Shown one piece after another: positions 22,944-34,176 of a stretch of DNA of 64,000 nt. The stretch covers positions 20,911,015 through 20,975,014 of the forward strand of contig NC_063157.1 of NCBI RefSeq assembly GCF_020921035.1. Reading direction: 5' to 3'. The translations under genes and the position numbers were made by a program. This DNA comes from Rhodamnia argentea. Taxonomy: Eukaryota > Streptophyta > Magnoliopsida > Myrtales > Myrtaceae. The notes below the pieces were generated by a model that saw only the letters and a program-made list of their open reading frames with translations, made no database searches and had not been told where the DNA came from. How positions within the stretch are numbered: position 1 is the first letter of the stretch; each line of letters starts with the position of its first letter.

Positions 22944-24660
22944 TCCTCCTTCCCATATTCATTTTTCCACTTCAGTTAGTTTTTGGTACTGAGAATATCG
23001 GCCGTACGTTTCTTCTGATTCTGAACTCAATCTTTCTTTACCTTGAATCTCCCCACAAATACTATAGCGTGTGGAAAAGATTCAATGAGCAATTGCAGCG
23101 GGAGGGAGACCTCGATTTTTCTGTTGCAGGACGACTAAACGATGACCACAATGAGATGCGGACAAGATATAAGGAAAGCAAGCTTTGTCCGTCTCTCTTG
23201 CATTGAACCTAAGGAAGATCAGTTTACTCCAACATCTCCGTTACAACAAGCTCTATATATCAATTTATCTAACCAAGAGCAGGAGCAAACGATAATCAAG
23301 CTTTTGGTATGCCAACTTTTTCCTTTTTTACCTAATATGGTGATCCATCAAGCACGGAATATAAATTTTGAAATTTATCGATTAGAAAAAGAGACAAGCT
23401 CTCCGCTTATTTCGCAAAAAAAAATATGACATTTTTGGAAGTTATTTACCGGAAACTCATTTTCCAAGAAAATGATAATATTTTTCAGGCCTAATAGTTT
23501 AGGTACCATATTGAACAAATTAAAAGTTAAGGATGACATTGCATATTGAAATTAAAGTTCATAGGCCATATTAAATAAATTAATAATTCATAAACCACAT
23601 CGCATACTATATCAAAATTCAGAAATCATTTGTGTCATTATCCCCACATGAGAGAGAAAGGGAGAGAGAGCTGCGAAAGAGTCGAGCAGGTGCTAGGCAG
23701 GAAGGGACCAATGTCGAGCGATCATGGGCTCCACGACGAGCCTGCCCAACCTAATCCAACCGAGACAAATGGGCCCGAATAGCAGTTTGGGCCAAGCCCG
23801 AGTTGCCTGATCCAGGCCCACCCAGTCCGAGTAAATGGTAAGTTGGCTATTTTCTTGATGAGGCCTCAAATATGAGTAGCTCACTTAGCTCTACAATGTA
23901 TGACTATGCTCGCTTTCGATATGGACCCACCCGTGGAACGTGCCCACGTTTTATGCACTTGTAACATTTGATTGGGGTCTTGAGACTTGTGTACTCCTCC
24001 CACAAATGTATGAAAGTTCAATGCCAACTGGCCGTCCAATCATTCTGGCTTAGTCACTGGTTAGCTTTCTGAACATGTGATGTGTAGAACGCGGACCCCG
24101 GAAACGCCACAGTTCCAATCTTGGCGACATCCAGATCCACGTAAAAATCAACCGAGTCGTCGCAATCGAAGACAATCGTCCCACTTCCAACCGACAATCG
24201 TACGTCTGTCTGCTTTTTCATTTTGTGGCCTGAAATCTCCGTCGCAAGCAACAAGGACGAATAGGAATCTGAGAAGAAGACATTATTGCTAAGATATATA
24301 TTTAGAGCAAGATGCCGATTTATCACATGGGTTAATGCTAAAATCACTTAATCCCCAAAGATTTTGTTAAAGAATGACTGTTCACGAGACAGCCTTCGAT
24401 CGACACTAACAGTAGAGTAAATAATAATCTTGTTCGTAAGTTGTAATAGTTAACCGACAGAAACAGTAAGGTAGATAAGCAATTTGTGATTCTGTAGCAA
24501 AAAAAAAAAACAGTCCACTTGGAAATTTTTTAACATAATTGGTTATCTTAGAGACAATTGGCTGGACCAATAAATTACCAATCATTTTTCTTATGAACAA
24601 TATTTTAATTTTACTACCGGTTATTCAAATTTACCACGGAGGGAACAAATTTCCATTAGG
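22944..24660. other. Spacer between SOT-B and SOT-C
   Basis: The start is the SOT-B 3' flank. 23,490-23,650 carries the periodic MITE-like repeat ending CATTTGTGTCATTATCCCC. 24,054-24,347 holds a 97-codon minus-strand frame (VDFYVDLDV, GTVAFPGSAFYTSHV) that is open in both units but changes mostly at amino-acid-altering positions between them. I do not recognise it; it may be an exon relic. A diverged form of 24,110-24,560 recurs at 31,472-33,130. Confidence 0.5.
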
Positions 24661-24674
24661 GGTCTGGGATCATT

Positions 24675-24690
24675 CTTCACGTGTATAAAG
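24675..24690 (+). promoter_or_regulatory. G-box plus TATA box of SOT-C
   Basis: TTCACGTGTATAAAGCGG places CACGTG directly against TATAAA, about 95 bp before the SOT-C start. The identical arrangement precedes SOT-E at about 36,864-36,880. A G-box beside the TATA box suggests stress-, ABA- or light-responsive control (inference). Confidence 0.6.
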
Positions 24691-24781
24691 CGGTGACCAA
24701 AAAAGAAACTAACGCTCACTATCCACAAAAAGATCAGCACTTCACGTTCATCTCCTTGTTTCGATTCTTACTCGAACATCC

Positions 24782-25762
24782 ATGGCACACCAGCAACTTT
24801 CTTCACTGTCCGACGTCGCAAGTAGTAAAGAGCATGACCAGGAGGATGCCATTGATGAACTAATTGCTTCACTTCCCATAAGCAAAGGCTTGGTTCGTCC
24901 TGTCCGTAGCCTTTATCAAAACTTCTGGTGCCCGACCTACCTGCTTCCGAACGTGATCGCGTTCCAGCGGCACTTCGAAGCCAAAGACAAGGACATTCTC
25001 CTGGTCTCTCATCCCAAATCAGGGACCACCTGGCTAAAGGCCCTAGTTTTCTCTGTCATCAACCGCTCCCGCTTCGACATCTCCAACACGCCCTTGCTCA
25101 CTTCAAACCCCCATGAAGTAGTCCGTTTCATCGGGCATAGGTTGTTGCCTGGCCTCGACGGTATGGTCGAGTCGAGGCTCTTGGCGACGCACATCCCTTA
25201 CCCAGCCTTGCCTGAGAGCATCCGGCGGTCGGACTGCCCGATCATTTACATCTGCCGGAACCCGCTGGACATCGTGGTTTCCTCTTGGCACTTCCACCGC
25301 CAGGTGGCACGGTCGGAGTGGTCCTTGGAGGAGCATTTCGAGACCTTTTGCCAAGGGGAAATCATGTTCGGGCCCTTTTGGGATCACATCACGGGGTACT
25401 GGAAGGAGAGCTTGGAGAGGCCACGGAAGGTGTTGTTCCTCAAGTACGAGGACTTGAAGGAGGATATAGTAGGACAGTTGAAGAAGGTGGCTGGGTTTGT
25501 GGGGCTTCCCTTCACTGAGGAGGAAGAGGAGGGCGGCGTGATTGAAGAGATAGCCAAAATGTGTAGCTTGAAGACCCTCAAGGGCCTGGAGGTCAACAAA
25601 TCCGGCAAATTACTGAACACAATCACGGAGAAGAGAAGCTTTTTCAGGAAAGGGGAGGTGGGTGATTGGGTTAACCATCTCACTCCTTCCATGGTGGATC
25701 GCCTCAACAACATCATGCAAGAGAAAATTAGCCCATTAGGGTTACGCTTCAAAACACGCTGA
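24782..25762 (+). CDS. Cytosolic sulfotransferase SOT-C, 326 aa
   Basis: Intronless PAPS-dependent sulfotransferase. Motifs: PKSGTTW (78-84), catalytic His137 in ATHIPY, YICRNPLDIVVSSW (156-169) and RKGEVGDW (289-296). It differs from its duplicate SOT-E at about 14 residues. At residue 115 it has Arg in EVVRF where SOT-E and the other cluster members have Pro (VPF), caused by a CCT to CGT change. The ORF is otherwise intact and has a clear G-box/TATA promoter. It belongs to a subgroup with SOT-E, distinct from SOT-B/SOT-D. The acceptor substrate cannot be predicted from sequence. Confidence 0.9.
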   Translation: MAHQQLSSLSDVASSKEHDQEDAIDELIASLPISKGLVRPVRSLYQNFWCPTYLLPNVIAFQRHFEAKDKDILLVSHPKSGTTWLKALVFSVINRSRFDISNTPLLTSNPHEVVRFIGHRLLPGLDGMVESRLLATHIPYPALPESIRRSDCPIIYICRNPLDIVVSSWHFHRQVARSEWSLEEHFETFCQGEIMFGPFWDHITGYWKESLERPRKVLFLKYEDLKEDIVGQLKKVAGFVGLPFTEEEEEGGVIEEIAKMCSLKTLKGLEVNKSGKLLNTITEKRSFFRKGEVGDWVNHLTPSMVDRLNNIMQEKISPLGLRFKTR

Positions 25763-26223
25763 GTGTTAATCACTTCCGCTTTCTCTATGCATGTCAGTAG
25801 AAATAAGCGAAGTCAATAATGGATAGATCTGCAATCCTCCTTCCTCGTTGGTCTAGTACAGAGATCTCAATAATCATTGACTTCTCTGTCGCTAGAGACC
25901 AAACAAGTATTTGATGTTGATCAGCTGTAAGGAAAGGAAAAAGAGAGAGGATGTTTGGAGTTCGAAATCACAATCTGCTCTATAGTTCACAATCGCCTCT
26001 CATGTTCTATTTGTTTTTCCAATAGGATTGTTCTTTGAGAACTGCATAGGAATTTTGAAATCAGGGGATGAGAAAGAGAAAAACAGGGAGGAAAAAAAAA
26101 TTATACTAAAACTGTCTTACTTGTCACTATGATGCCAATGGTTCACATACAGATTGGGAAATTAAAATGAAGTAAAGAATCAAGAGTTTCGACTAGATAA
26201 CCACTTCATACTTCATCGGCACT
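25763..26223. other. 3' flank of SOT-C
   Basis: Unique-looking DNA in which no gene is seen. The same sequence with small changes follows SOT-E at 37,952-38,411. Confidence 0.5.
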
Positions 26224-27034
26224 AAGCCTCTATTTGTTTCGCTGAAAATAAATGATTTCGATAATATTTTGCTAATAATATCACTCGTATTGCTTGAAGT
26301 AATTAGTCAATAAAAAATATATATTAACTATTAATAAGAATATATCTCTAAAAATTTTCGTAGACAATGAAAATATTTTTCGTTAGTTCATTTTTATAAG
26401 TGATATGAGCCACCATTTTTAGTATAATCGATTACCATACTGAAAAAAAAAATATATCGCAAAACCTTATTCATTTTTTTCCGGCCTTAACTTTTGAGTA
26501 GGCTACTCACTAAATGTGAAATGCACATAGACTTTGTCCCCGATTTGGTTCATGATGGACATAAAACGATTATGATCCAACCGAATGTCACAAAATCATG
26601 GAAGGGAACCTATTTACTAATTATTCGATTTCTTGCAAATTTCCTAATCTAACGTGGGTGTCCTACTTTGATTACATGTGAGACGTGGACTTACTTTGAT
26701 ATACAAAATGATCAGAAATTATGGGGGTTTCAATCCCATCCTATTGTAAATTACAAATCTGTTAATCATGAGAAACCAAACCGAAATATGGATATATGCC
26801 AATTTTGACTAAACCTTGCTTATGAAGCACCTGCGAGTACCCCAAAATAAAGGCCTTCCCAATTATTAAAATGCGCGATCATGTGTTTGGCGCAATCAGC
26901 CATAAGAGGTTTACCTAGCACCATGTTAAGAAATTGATGAAGGTGCGTGCACAAGAAATTAATAAAACTAACTTGCTAGGAATTGATTAGGGGGTCCGTC
27001 ATCACATGTGTTTCAAGGATATGCGACGCCTATA

Positions 27035-27143
27035 AAGCAGTGAACTTGCCAGACTCTCTTTGTGTGTGATGCACGTTCCTTGCTCATCCATGTCGTTCAA
27101 CGTCAAGCGGTCGGACTGTCGGATTATCCGTCGGAATCCATTG
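27035..27143 (+). pseudogene. Sulfotransferase pseudogene fragment (unit 1)
   Basis: A TATA-bearing promoter-like stretch (CCTATAAAGCAGTG, about 27,038-27,051) is followed at 27,072-27,143 by 24 codons matching the middle of a sulfotransferase. The frame reads from the catalytic-His region (HVPCSS) through VKRSDCRII to RRNPL, lacking the YIC residues that precede CRNPL in the active genes. Everything else of the gene is gone. It looks like a promoter joined by deletion to the mid-CDS of a third SOT gene. Confidence 0.7.
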
Positions 27144-28136
27144 CACATTCCTTACTCATATGAGTTAGTCACCGACTTTCTTTTTTCGATTAAGTTTTCC
27201 AAATAGAAAAGTTGTTAAATTGACCAAAAAAAAAAAATACATATGGTTAACTAACTCATAGTAGAGTTGGTAGCCAACTAGTCAACGGTTTGATCAAAGA
27301 AATGTTGATAATGCATTTAAATTTAAAGTGAGTAATGTCATTATAACAGTTGGTAAATTTAAGTATAGTTAACAAATGTAAATAAAAATTGGTAAAAGGG
27401 AAGAAAAGTTTGTAATTGAAAAAGAGAGCAACATTGGAAAATAACTCAAATGGGAGTTGGTAATCGAAAACTAGTTGATCATTTAATGTGAGAAAGCCGT
27501 TAGGTCGCTTTAATTAAGTTTAGTAAATTCGGAAAAAAAAATTGATAAATTTAATCGGTTGCTAAGAAATGCAAACAAAAGCTTACAAACGATAACAAAA
27601 GTTGGCATATTATAAAGAGAATAAACATCGATAGTAAACTCAATATGAGAGTTAACAATAATATGTTATATTTCAATAAAAATATGCGTTGAGTAACTAA
27701 TATGAGAGCTAGCGATAATGGGTTGGCAGTAACTCAATTAAGAGTTGATAATGTAGATAGGTAATTTAGATTGATAATTTGTAAATATAGAAAATGGATT
27801 GCTAAACAAGCAATTTGATACATAGAAATTGGTAACATAAGAAAAAAATGTGCTCGTAAGTAATTCAAATGAGAATTGGTAATACCAAATTAGTCGGCAA
27901 TTCTATCTGACAAAACTTAGTAAATTATTGGGGTCTTACTAGCTGGCTAGATATAATGTTTGGTGGCTTCTTGATCAATAAATCAAGAAATGAGAGCGAC
28001 ACCATATGGACCCACGTAGAAGGGGTCTAACCTCTCATGTACATTTGAGATATGCTTGGAGTACGTGAGAAGGTGATAAATGCGCCAACTATATAATCGT
28101 GTTACAAAGATGTGGCCAACAAAAATTAAACCTGTC

Positions 28137-28465
28137 AAAATGGGTCATGAACATATTAAATTAGTTATATTCACTAAATGGGTAATAACTGAGTTTTGAC
28201 TTGCTTAAACCTAACCCACCTCTATGACTCTCTCTTGTCTGCACGCGATCTTGCGCTTATTCACTCTGTGCTCTCACTTCAATTTGGATATGAGTTTTCA
28301 TAGATTTTGTTAAATATGAAAGTATTTTAACAATATGAGTCAAGTTGAGTATGGATCGGGTCAATTATATGTTACTAGATTTGTATTGTATGAAAAAAAG
28401 TCACTTTGGGCCGGACCATTTTCAATCCAACCCAATCTACCCGTTTGACGGGTCTAGCAGGAACA
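28137..28465 (+). repeat. Dispersed repeat (copy in unit 1)
   Basis: Same motif order as 6,955-7,415: AAAATGGGTCATGAACATAT, a CCTAACCCACCTC block, GATCTTGCGCTTATTCACTC, and a GGATCGGGTCAA-type block. It is non-coding. Confidence 0.5.
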
Positions 28466-29160
28466 ACTCAAAAACCCAATCAGCTATTCAATTCATTGCA
28501 CGACAAGGGACTCAACATGATGCCTTTGGTTCAGCTTTGGGGCTCTAAAGATCTTTGGGTAAATGTTAGGGCGTTTGGGAAATTTTTTCGGTATCATTTT
28601 GAGCAAATGCAATTATTGGCCAAGCTGAAAGTCCAAGTCAGGTGGGAATCTCCTTCGGCTTTCAACATTTTTTGAAAGGTAACTTTTAGGGTTTTAATGA
28701 ATTTTTCATTGTCCTGCTTACCCCTCACTAGTTTTATTTTCCTATAAAAAAAGAAAGTGTGAAAGAGAAAAAAGATAACAAAATACTTAAAAAATTATTT
28801 TAAAACAAATAAAAAATTATTAAAAGATGTGTACAGTGAAAATTGATTTTCCTGTGAAAAATATTTTCTAATTTTTTTTTAGGTTTCGTCCAAACACCGA
28901 AAATATAGTCATTTTCCTGTAAAATGATTTATTGAAAAAATTTTCCAAAAACGCTTTATTTTTCGCGAAATAAATGGAACCTTAGCTCCTTTCCTTTCCT
29001 TTGTGATACTAACCGAATAATAAAAGTCTCCATTTCCCTTGTGCTATCTTGCCGACAATAACCTCTCATACATTCATCCTTCCCGTGTTTTGGCTTAATT
29101 CCCTTCCACATACTAACATATAAACCAAAGACTAACGGCTATCCATCAAGCATGGAGTAC

Positions 29161-29748
29161 AAATTTTCAAATAAAGGCATAAAATGCTCTCATTTTCTCA
29201 AACAAGAGCATAAAGTGAATTTTATTTCAGAGAAGGGCTTGAAGAGACCATATCATTATCAAATTAGGGCCTGAAGTGGCCATGACAATTTTAAATAAGG
29301 GCTTGACACCGACTAGCTAAATATTCCAACCGATCAAGGACATTTTGATCCAAAAACAATTGTAATTCAAAATTATTATTTTATTTTTTTCCTTTCTTTA
29401 TTTTTTTCCTTTGTTGCAGCCTGCAAGGCTCACCTTCTCGATCATGGCCAATGGCTGGCCTTCAACCACTGAAGAAAAGGAAAAAATAGTAAAAGGGAAA
29501 AAGAAAGAAAAAAAAGGAAAAAATTTCAAAAATAAAAATAAAAGACGAAAATACCTTTAACCAGCTTAGATGTTAGGCCCTTCATTGAGACCGACATAGC
29601 CGCTTCTGGCCATTATTTGAAATAAAATCCACTTAAGACGTTATTTGAGAAAAAGATAGCACTTTAAGCATTTATTTGAAATAAAGTCCACTTCATGTAC
29701 TTATATGAGAAAATAAGAGCACTTCATGTCATTATTTGAAATTTTTCC
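29161..29748. mobile_element. MITE with long terminal inverted repeats (unit 1)
   Basis: Arms of at least 150 bp are inverted copies. The left begins AAATTTTCAAATAAAGGCAT and the inverted right end reads AAAATTTCAAATAATGACAT; both continue with ...GCTCTNATTTTCTCA... repeats. The centre holds A-rich low-complexity DNA. It has no ORF. In unit 2 the same element is cut at 41,762 by a retroelement. Confidence 0.6.
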
Positions 29749-30431
29749 CATAAAATTTGTGGATCGGAAAGAGGGAGAGAGACTAAAGCGTGTTACTGTG
29801 ATAACAAAGGATTGACATGAACTTAAGGATCATCAAAGAAGTGGGAATTCTCTTGACCTCCAACAGGATCTAAAGCAACCTTAAAGTTTGAGAAACTGTA
29901 CCCATCATATAGGTCCGGAGTCTATTCAAGCGCTCCCAAACGAACATGCAACATCGGAGGTGATCCCATATGGGCTTGCTGATTCGATAATTAGGACAAA
30001 CAATCTCGGTTCTAACATCAATCGGCAATCTTGGACAATAAGATCGTGAAACCCGAGGCTAATTTCTTCCCCGCCATAAGTGGGAGTAGTCTACACATCC
30101 AAATGTCTACTCCTCTTGGTCCCGGAGCCAAAACAATAGGGAACACGTCTCAAAGCTCATGCAGTTTCCTCCATGAATGAATGACAATCTAGTGAAGCCA
30201 AAAATCTCGCAAACTCATGAAAGAAACTCAGACCACTATACCCTCTTGCCCGGTAAGGAGCAAGCATAAGTAGTACTCCCGCTCGGACACGGAGATTTCG
30301 GGAGGCGAGCACTACGTTCCACTTTTGGACTGAACCAAATCGGGTGATACAATGAACTTCATCGATAGATTTCGGGAAGAGCTTTGCTTTCATTTTTACT
30401 GGAATTCAAAGTAACACGGGTTTACAGCTTT
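29749..30431. other. Intergenic DNA unique to unit 1, no gene recognised
   Basis: A 78-codon minus-strand ORF (30,157-30,393) has no domain I recognise. Nothing else is supported. Confidence 0.4.
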
Positions 30432-30822
30432 GAGGAAAAATGACACAAATGGTCCATAAACTTTGGCAAAATATGTAATGTACTTATGAAACTTTTAATT
30501 TGTTCAATATGATCCATAAATTTTAGTCCAATGAGCAATATCGTCTCGGAACTTTAAATTTGTCAATGTAATTCCTGATTTTTTTTATACATGTTCAATA
30601 TTGTTCTTTCATTAATTCAAGTTCGGGGATAATATTGTTAGTTCAAAGACTAGATTGAACATAAACAAAAAATTTAGGGACCATATTGCACAAATAAAAA
30701 ATTCAAGGGTGACATTGCACCTTAGAATAAAGTTCGGGGCCACATTGAGCAGATTAAAAGTTCAAGAACTACATTAGACATCAGACCAAAATTTAGGTAT
30801 CACTTGTGTCACTATCCCCCAG
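30432..30822. mobile_element. MITE-like element with ~40-bp internal periodicity
   Basis: The left end AATGACACAAATGGTCCATA and the inverted right end GGATAGTGACACAAGTGATA match as terminal inverted repeats. The interior repeats ATTGNACA/AAAGTTC blocks. It is the most complete copy of the family also seen at about 10,425 and 23,490. Confidence 0.55.
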
Positions 30823-31471
30823 CCGAGTGACTCTTTCTTTTAAGAATATTTGTTTCTTATAATTTATTCAAAAAAATGATATTGCTAAAACACTCTCATG
30901 CAATTGAAATATTTTTAATTTTTTTAAAATATGATTTTTTGTTATTAAAAACATTATTTAGTTTTTTTTATAAAAACTGTTATTTATTTTTTACTATGGC
31001 AGCGGGGGTGAGCGGTGGTCGACAGAGGGCAACGGCGGCCGGTGGGGATCGGTGGTGGGCAACGGCGGGTGGTGGCCACTACGGTGTTCGACGGTTGGCG
31101 GCGGTGGACGACTATGGCGAAGACGTGGTGGGGAGTGAGTATAGAGAGCGATTCGCAGTGAAGAGAGATAGAAAGGGACATAGAATGAAAAAAAGGCTGA
31201 AGTGAGAGAGAGTTAGGGCGAAATGAGAGAGATATTGATGTCGAGAGATTTTTACTTTGAAAAGAGCAGTAATTTTTTTTTTACTTTTAAAGTGGGTCGA
31301 AAATAACTTCTAATGCAAAAAAATTATTTCAGAAGTAGAAAAATGAAGTTACATAATCAAACGAATTTTTGCATCTGAAGTTGCAATACCAAACAAATTT
31401 CTATTTCAAAAGTACTTATAAAGTAAAAATTCTGCTTTAGAAATGTAATCATGCGCGGCCTTAAATATGTT
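30823..31471. other. Intergenic DNA with a GC-rich low-complexity patch
   Basis: 30,995-31,130 is rich in GGCGGTGG/GGTGG motifs and gives spurious Gly/Arg-rich ORFs on both strands. No gene is claimed. Confidence 0.45.
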
Positions 31472-33130
31472 ATCTTGGCGACATCAAGATGCACTAAAAA
31501 ATCCATCCTGTCGTCGCAATCAAGGACAATGACGCCCCTTCAACCGACAATGGTTGGCCTGTCTTTTGATTTTGTGGCCTGAAATCTTCTTTGCAAATAA
31601 TAAGGACAAAAGAGAATCGGAAAAGAAGATATCATTGCTACGATATAAACTTAGAGCAAGATGCGGATTGATCAGTTGGGTTGATGCTAACATCACTCAT
31701 TCTCCAAAGATTGTATAAAAAAATCTTTTAATGGTCAATGTCTTAGGAAAAACCGAGTCCACCCATCATGAGAATAATGGTGGTTCCATGGAAGCTGAAG
31801 TGAGCTCTCAAAACATAATTGAAGTTAATGTTGGTTGTTTTCCGATTGTTTATTGTTGGGAAAATTATAAAAAAAAAGTTTTAGATTTATTGTTACTATG
31901 TCAATTCAATCTTATATTCCTTTTTTTTTGGTCAATTCAGCTCTAAATTTTTGTAAGAATGTTTACTAAATAAAAGCATATTTCATTCCAATAAAAGAGG
32001 GATTACAGATGGGCTATGTTCGCTGCTAAAAGCTGCACACTTGGTAATCTACTGCAAGATACTAGATTTTCATAATGATATAATATCGCTATCTTTATTA
32101 ATAACCTACTAATTATTTGTCAGGTCTGGCTGCAATATCTTAACATACTTGGTAGTCCACTGCCAAGTCTAGAGTGGTAACATCATTATCTCATAGGTAA
32201 CTGATGGGCTCACTCATTAAGTCACAAACTACTTGGTAATCTACTACTAGATCCAAGGATTTTACTAGGCATTTATATTTCCATCATAATAATTTTGTTC
32301 ATAAGTAAAACAATCCAACTGGTAAAGTATGAAAACCATTAATAATTTATTAGTGGAAGAATGCTCCCACTTGTAAAAGCGAATGATTTTTTGCAATTAA
32401 AGGGTAATTCCACTTAGTAAAGTAACTATTTCAGTAGTATGTCACCGACAAATAGAATTTGATGCTCGTAAAATCAATATAATGTTAGCAATCTACTAAA
32501 AATTTGAAGTGGCAACATAGTTTTTCTTTTTTTCAAACAACAACTCTTAATTGACCACCACACTAGGAAAGTAAGCGATTCTAATGGGAAAATGTGTTGA
32601 CTTGGGAAAAAGATTTTATGTTTTATTCAACAAAGATATGTCAATATTGTAAATCGATTATTTACTTAGTATGTTATTGATAAACAATTGTTACTACTTG
32701 TGAAATCGCAACAATGTGAATAATCCACGAATATAGTGGTAAAAGAGTATTTATTTTTCACAAGACAACCATCAATCAACATTATCAATATAGTATTATG
32801 AAACTAGTAATTTACTAGCGAAAATATATGCCCAATTGTAAAAAAGAAGGATTGTTGTAATTTAAAAGGATATTTTAGCTTGGTAAATGGATGTCATAAA
32901 TACACGTTGTTAATCGCTCGTCAATTCCCAAAACAATCAAAAAATAATTCTTAAAACGATGTTAATAATCTACTAGGAACTTATAGTGTTAAAACAATTA
33001 TTTAGTCCGTAAGCTATTGTGATTTAAAACTAGGAACTTATTGAGATTACCCGACTAGATAAGCAATTCGCGATCCCGTATCTAAAAACAGTCCACTTGA
33101 AGAATTTAAAACTATTGGTAATTTAAATAT
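31472..33130. repeat. Older, diverged copy of the SOT-C upstream region
   Basis: 31,472-31,725 matches 24,110-24,370 with many changes (shared blocks include ATCTTGGCGACATC, GTCGTCGCAATC, TTTTGTGGCCTGAAATC and TTAGAGCAAGATGC). 33,060-33,130 resumes with AAGCAATT...CAGTCCACTTG, as at 24,478-24,530. About 1.25 kb of extra AT-rich DNA separates the two matches. No SOT coding sequence follows. I read it as a relic of an earlier duplication. Confidence 0.55.
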
Positions 33131-33556
33131 TCAAGCAAGTTACATTTATTATTTCTTTGTTAGCGGAAAATTTTCAAAAACATATGAAATCTACTCCAAT
33201 TATGCCAATTCAGCCCGAAATATTTTTTTATCAATCGAGTCCTAAATCTTTTACAATCGTGTCAATTCAGTCCATTTGGTAGGCAAGCGTTGATGGGACA
33301 GTTTTTTTTAATAATGTTTTAATATCTTTCGAATTTTTAATTACTTTTTCATTTGTTAATAGTTTTTTTGGTCTTGTTTTTTTCTTTTTCATTTTCTTTT
33401 TCTTCGCATTGTCGCAGTGGGGATTGTGTAAATCTGTCTATTGTAGAACGAGCTCAAAATAGCTCTTTAACCAAACTTCCTTTACTGTAGAAGTTGAATT
33501 AGATGGGAGAGCTGTTGAGTGTTAATTAGTCCATTCCACTCAAATAAATTTATGGC

Positions 33557-33587
<31 letters not shown>
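33131..33587. other. AT-rich DNA at the unit 1/unit 2 junction
   Basis: Contains T-rich stretches and ends in an (ATT)n microsatellite (about 33,560-33,587) directly at the boundary where the duplicated sequence begins. No gene is seen. Confidence 0.55.
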
Positions 33588-33899
33588 TGGAACTTAAAAC
33601 CTACCTTACATACTCTGGAACCTGGAATATACCCCGTCACGGTTCTAAGGTCTTACTCGGGTTTCACCTATATTTTTAAAGGATCGATTGTAGTGAATCA
33701 TCATCACTTTTAATGATCACCATTTGCTGCTAAAATTCACTGACTACAATTGATATTTAAACACACGAATAAATATGAAATATTAACAAAATAAAAGTCT
33801 CGATCATAAATATCGCCGGAAATAGAAGATCAGACTAGTAGTTTCAAATTACACACTTATCATTGAAAGCTATGGAATACTGTACGATCTTGCGAAGAC

Positions 33900-33943
33900 A
33901 TATATATATACACTTATATATACATATATATACATATATATAC

Positions 33944-33983
<40 letters not shown>
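33900..33983. repeat. (TA)n(CA)n microsatellite
   Basis: Alternating TATATACA tracts are followed by about twelve CA units, upstream of SOT-D. The unit 1 counterpart (about 21,729-21,751) is much shorter, so it expanded or contracted after duplication. Confidence 0.85.
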
Positions 33984-33986
<3 letters not shown>

Positions 33987-34176
33987 TGTTCCAGGTTCTG
34001 GGTTCTAGATTTCAGGTTTCATCTTTCTGGAATTTGGAACTTACCAGTTATAACAAGTTTCCTAATTTTTTGAATCTGCAGTTTACCCTGGAACCCCAAA
34101 CTGGAGCAGTTTCCCACCGGTTCCATTCCAAGTTCTACCTTGAGCAGTTTCTTACTCAACCCTCAACGTTACCACC

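Larger units (their letters stand above)
26224..28985. mobile_element. Candidate TIR-bounded element enclosing a SOT fragment (unit 1)
   Basis: The left end TAAGCCTCTATTTGTTTCGC and the inverted right end TAAGGTTCCATTTATTTCGC are similar over about 25 bp, with differences mainly transitions. The unit 2 copy has the left end TAAGGCTCTGTTTGTTTCGC. No clear target duplication is visible. The interior is AT-rich, with recurring AACTCAAATGAGAGTTGGTA-like motifs, the dispersed repeat at 28,137-28,465 and a sulfotransferase fragment. No transposase is seen. It may instead be two unrelated repeat ends. Confidence 0.35.
21417..33587 (+). repeat. Tandem duplication unit 1 (period about 12.17 kb)
   Basis: From GGAACTTAAAACCTACCTTA (about 21,418) onward the sequence matches, nearly base for base, the stretch starting at about 33,588. 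The match holds at least to 29,574, where unit 2 is cut by a retroelement. It covers SOT-B/SOT-D, SOT-C/SOT-E, a sulfotransferase pseudogene fragment and several repeats. If the copies are directly adjacent, unit 1 ends at 33,587. Matching positions are offset by about 12,170-12,190 bp. 29,575-33,587 has no partner in this window. Confidence 0.88.

Noticed and set aside
25384..25773. 129-codon minus-strand ORF (also 37,573-37,962)
   Set aside because: Exact antisense shadow of the SOT-C and SOT-E 3' coding regions; no independent domain.
30876..31205. 109-codon Gly/Arg-rich ORF
   Set aside because: Comes from a GGCGGTGG-type low-complexity patch; the opposite strand gives an equally odd frame.
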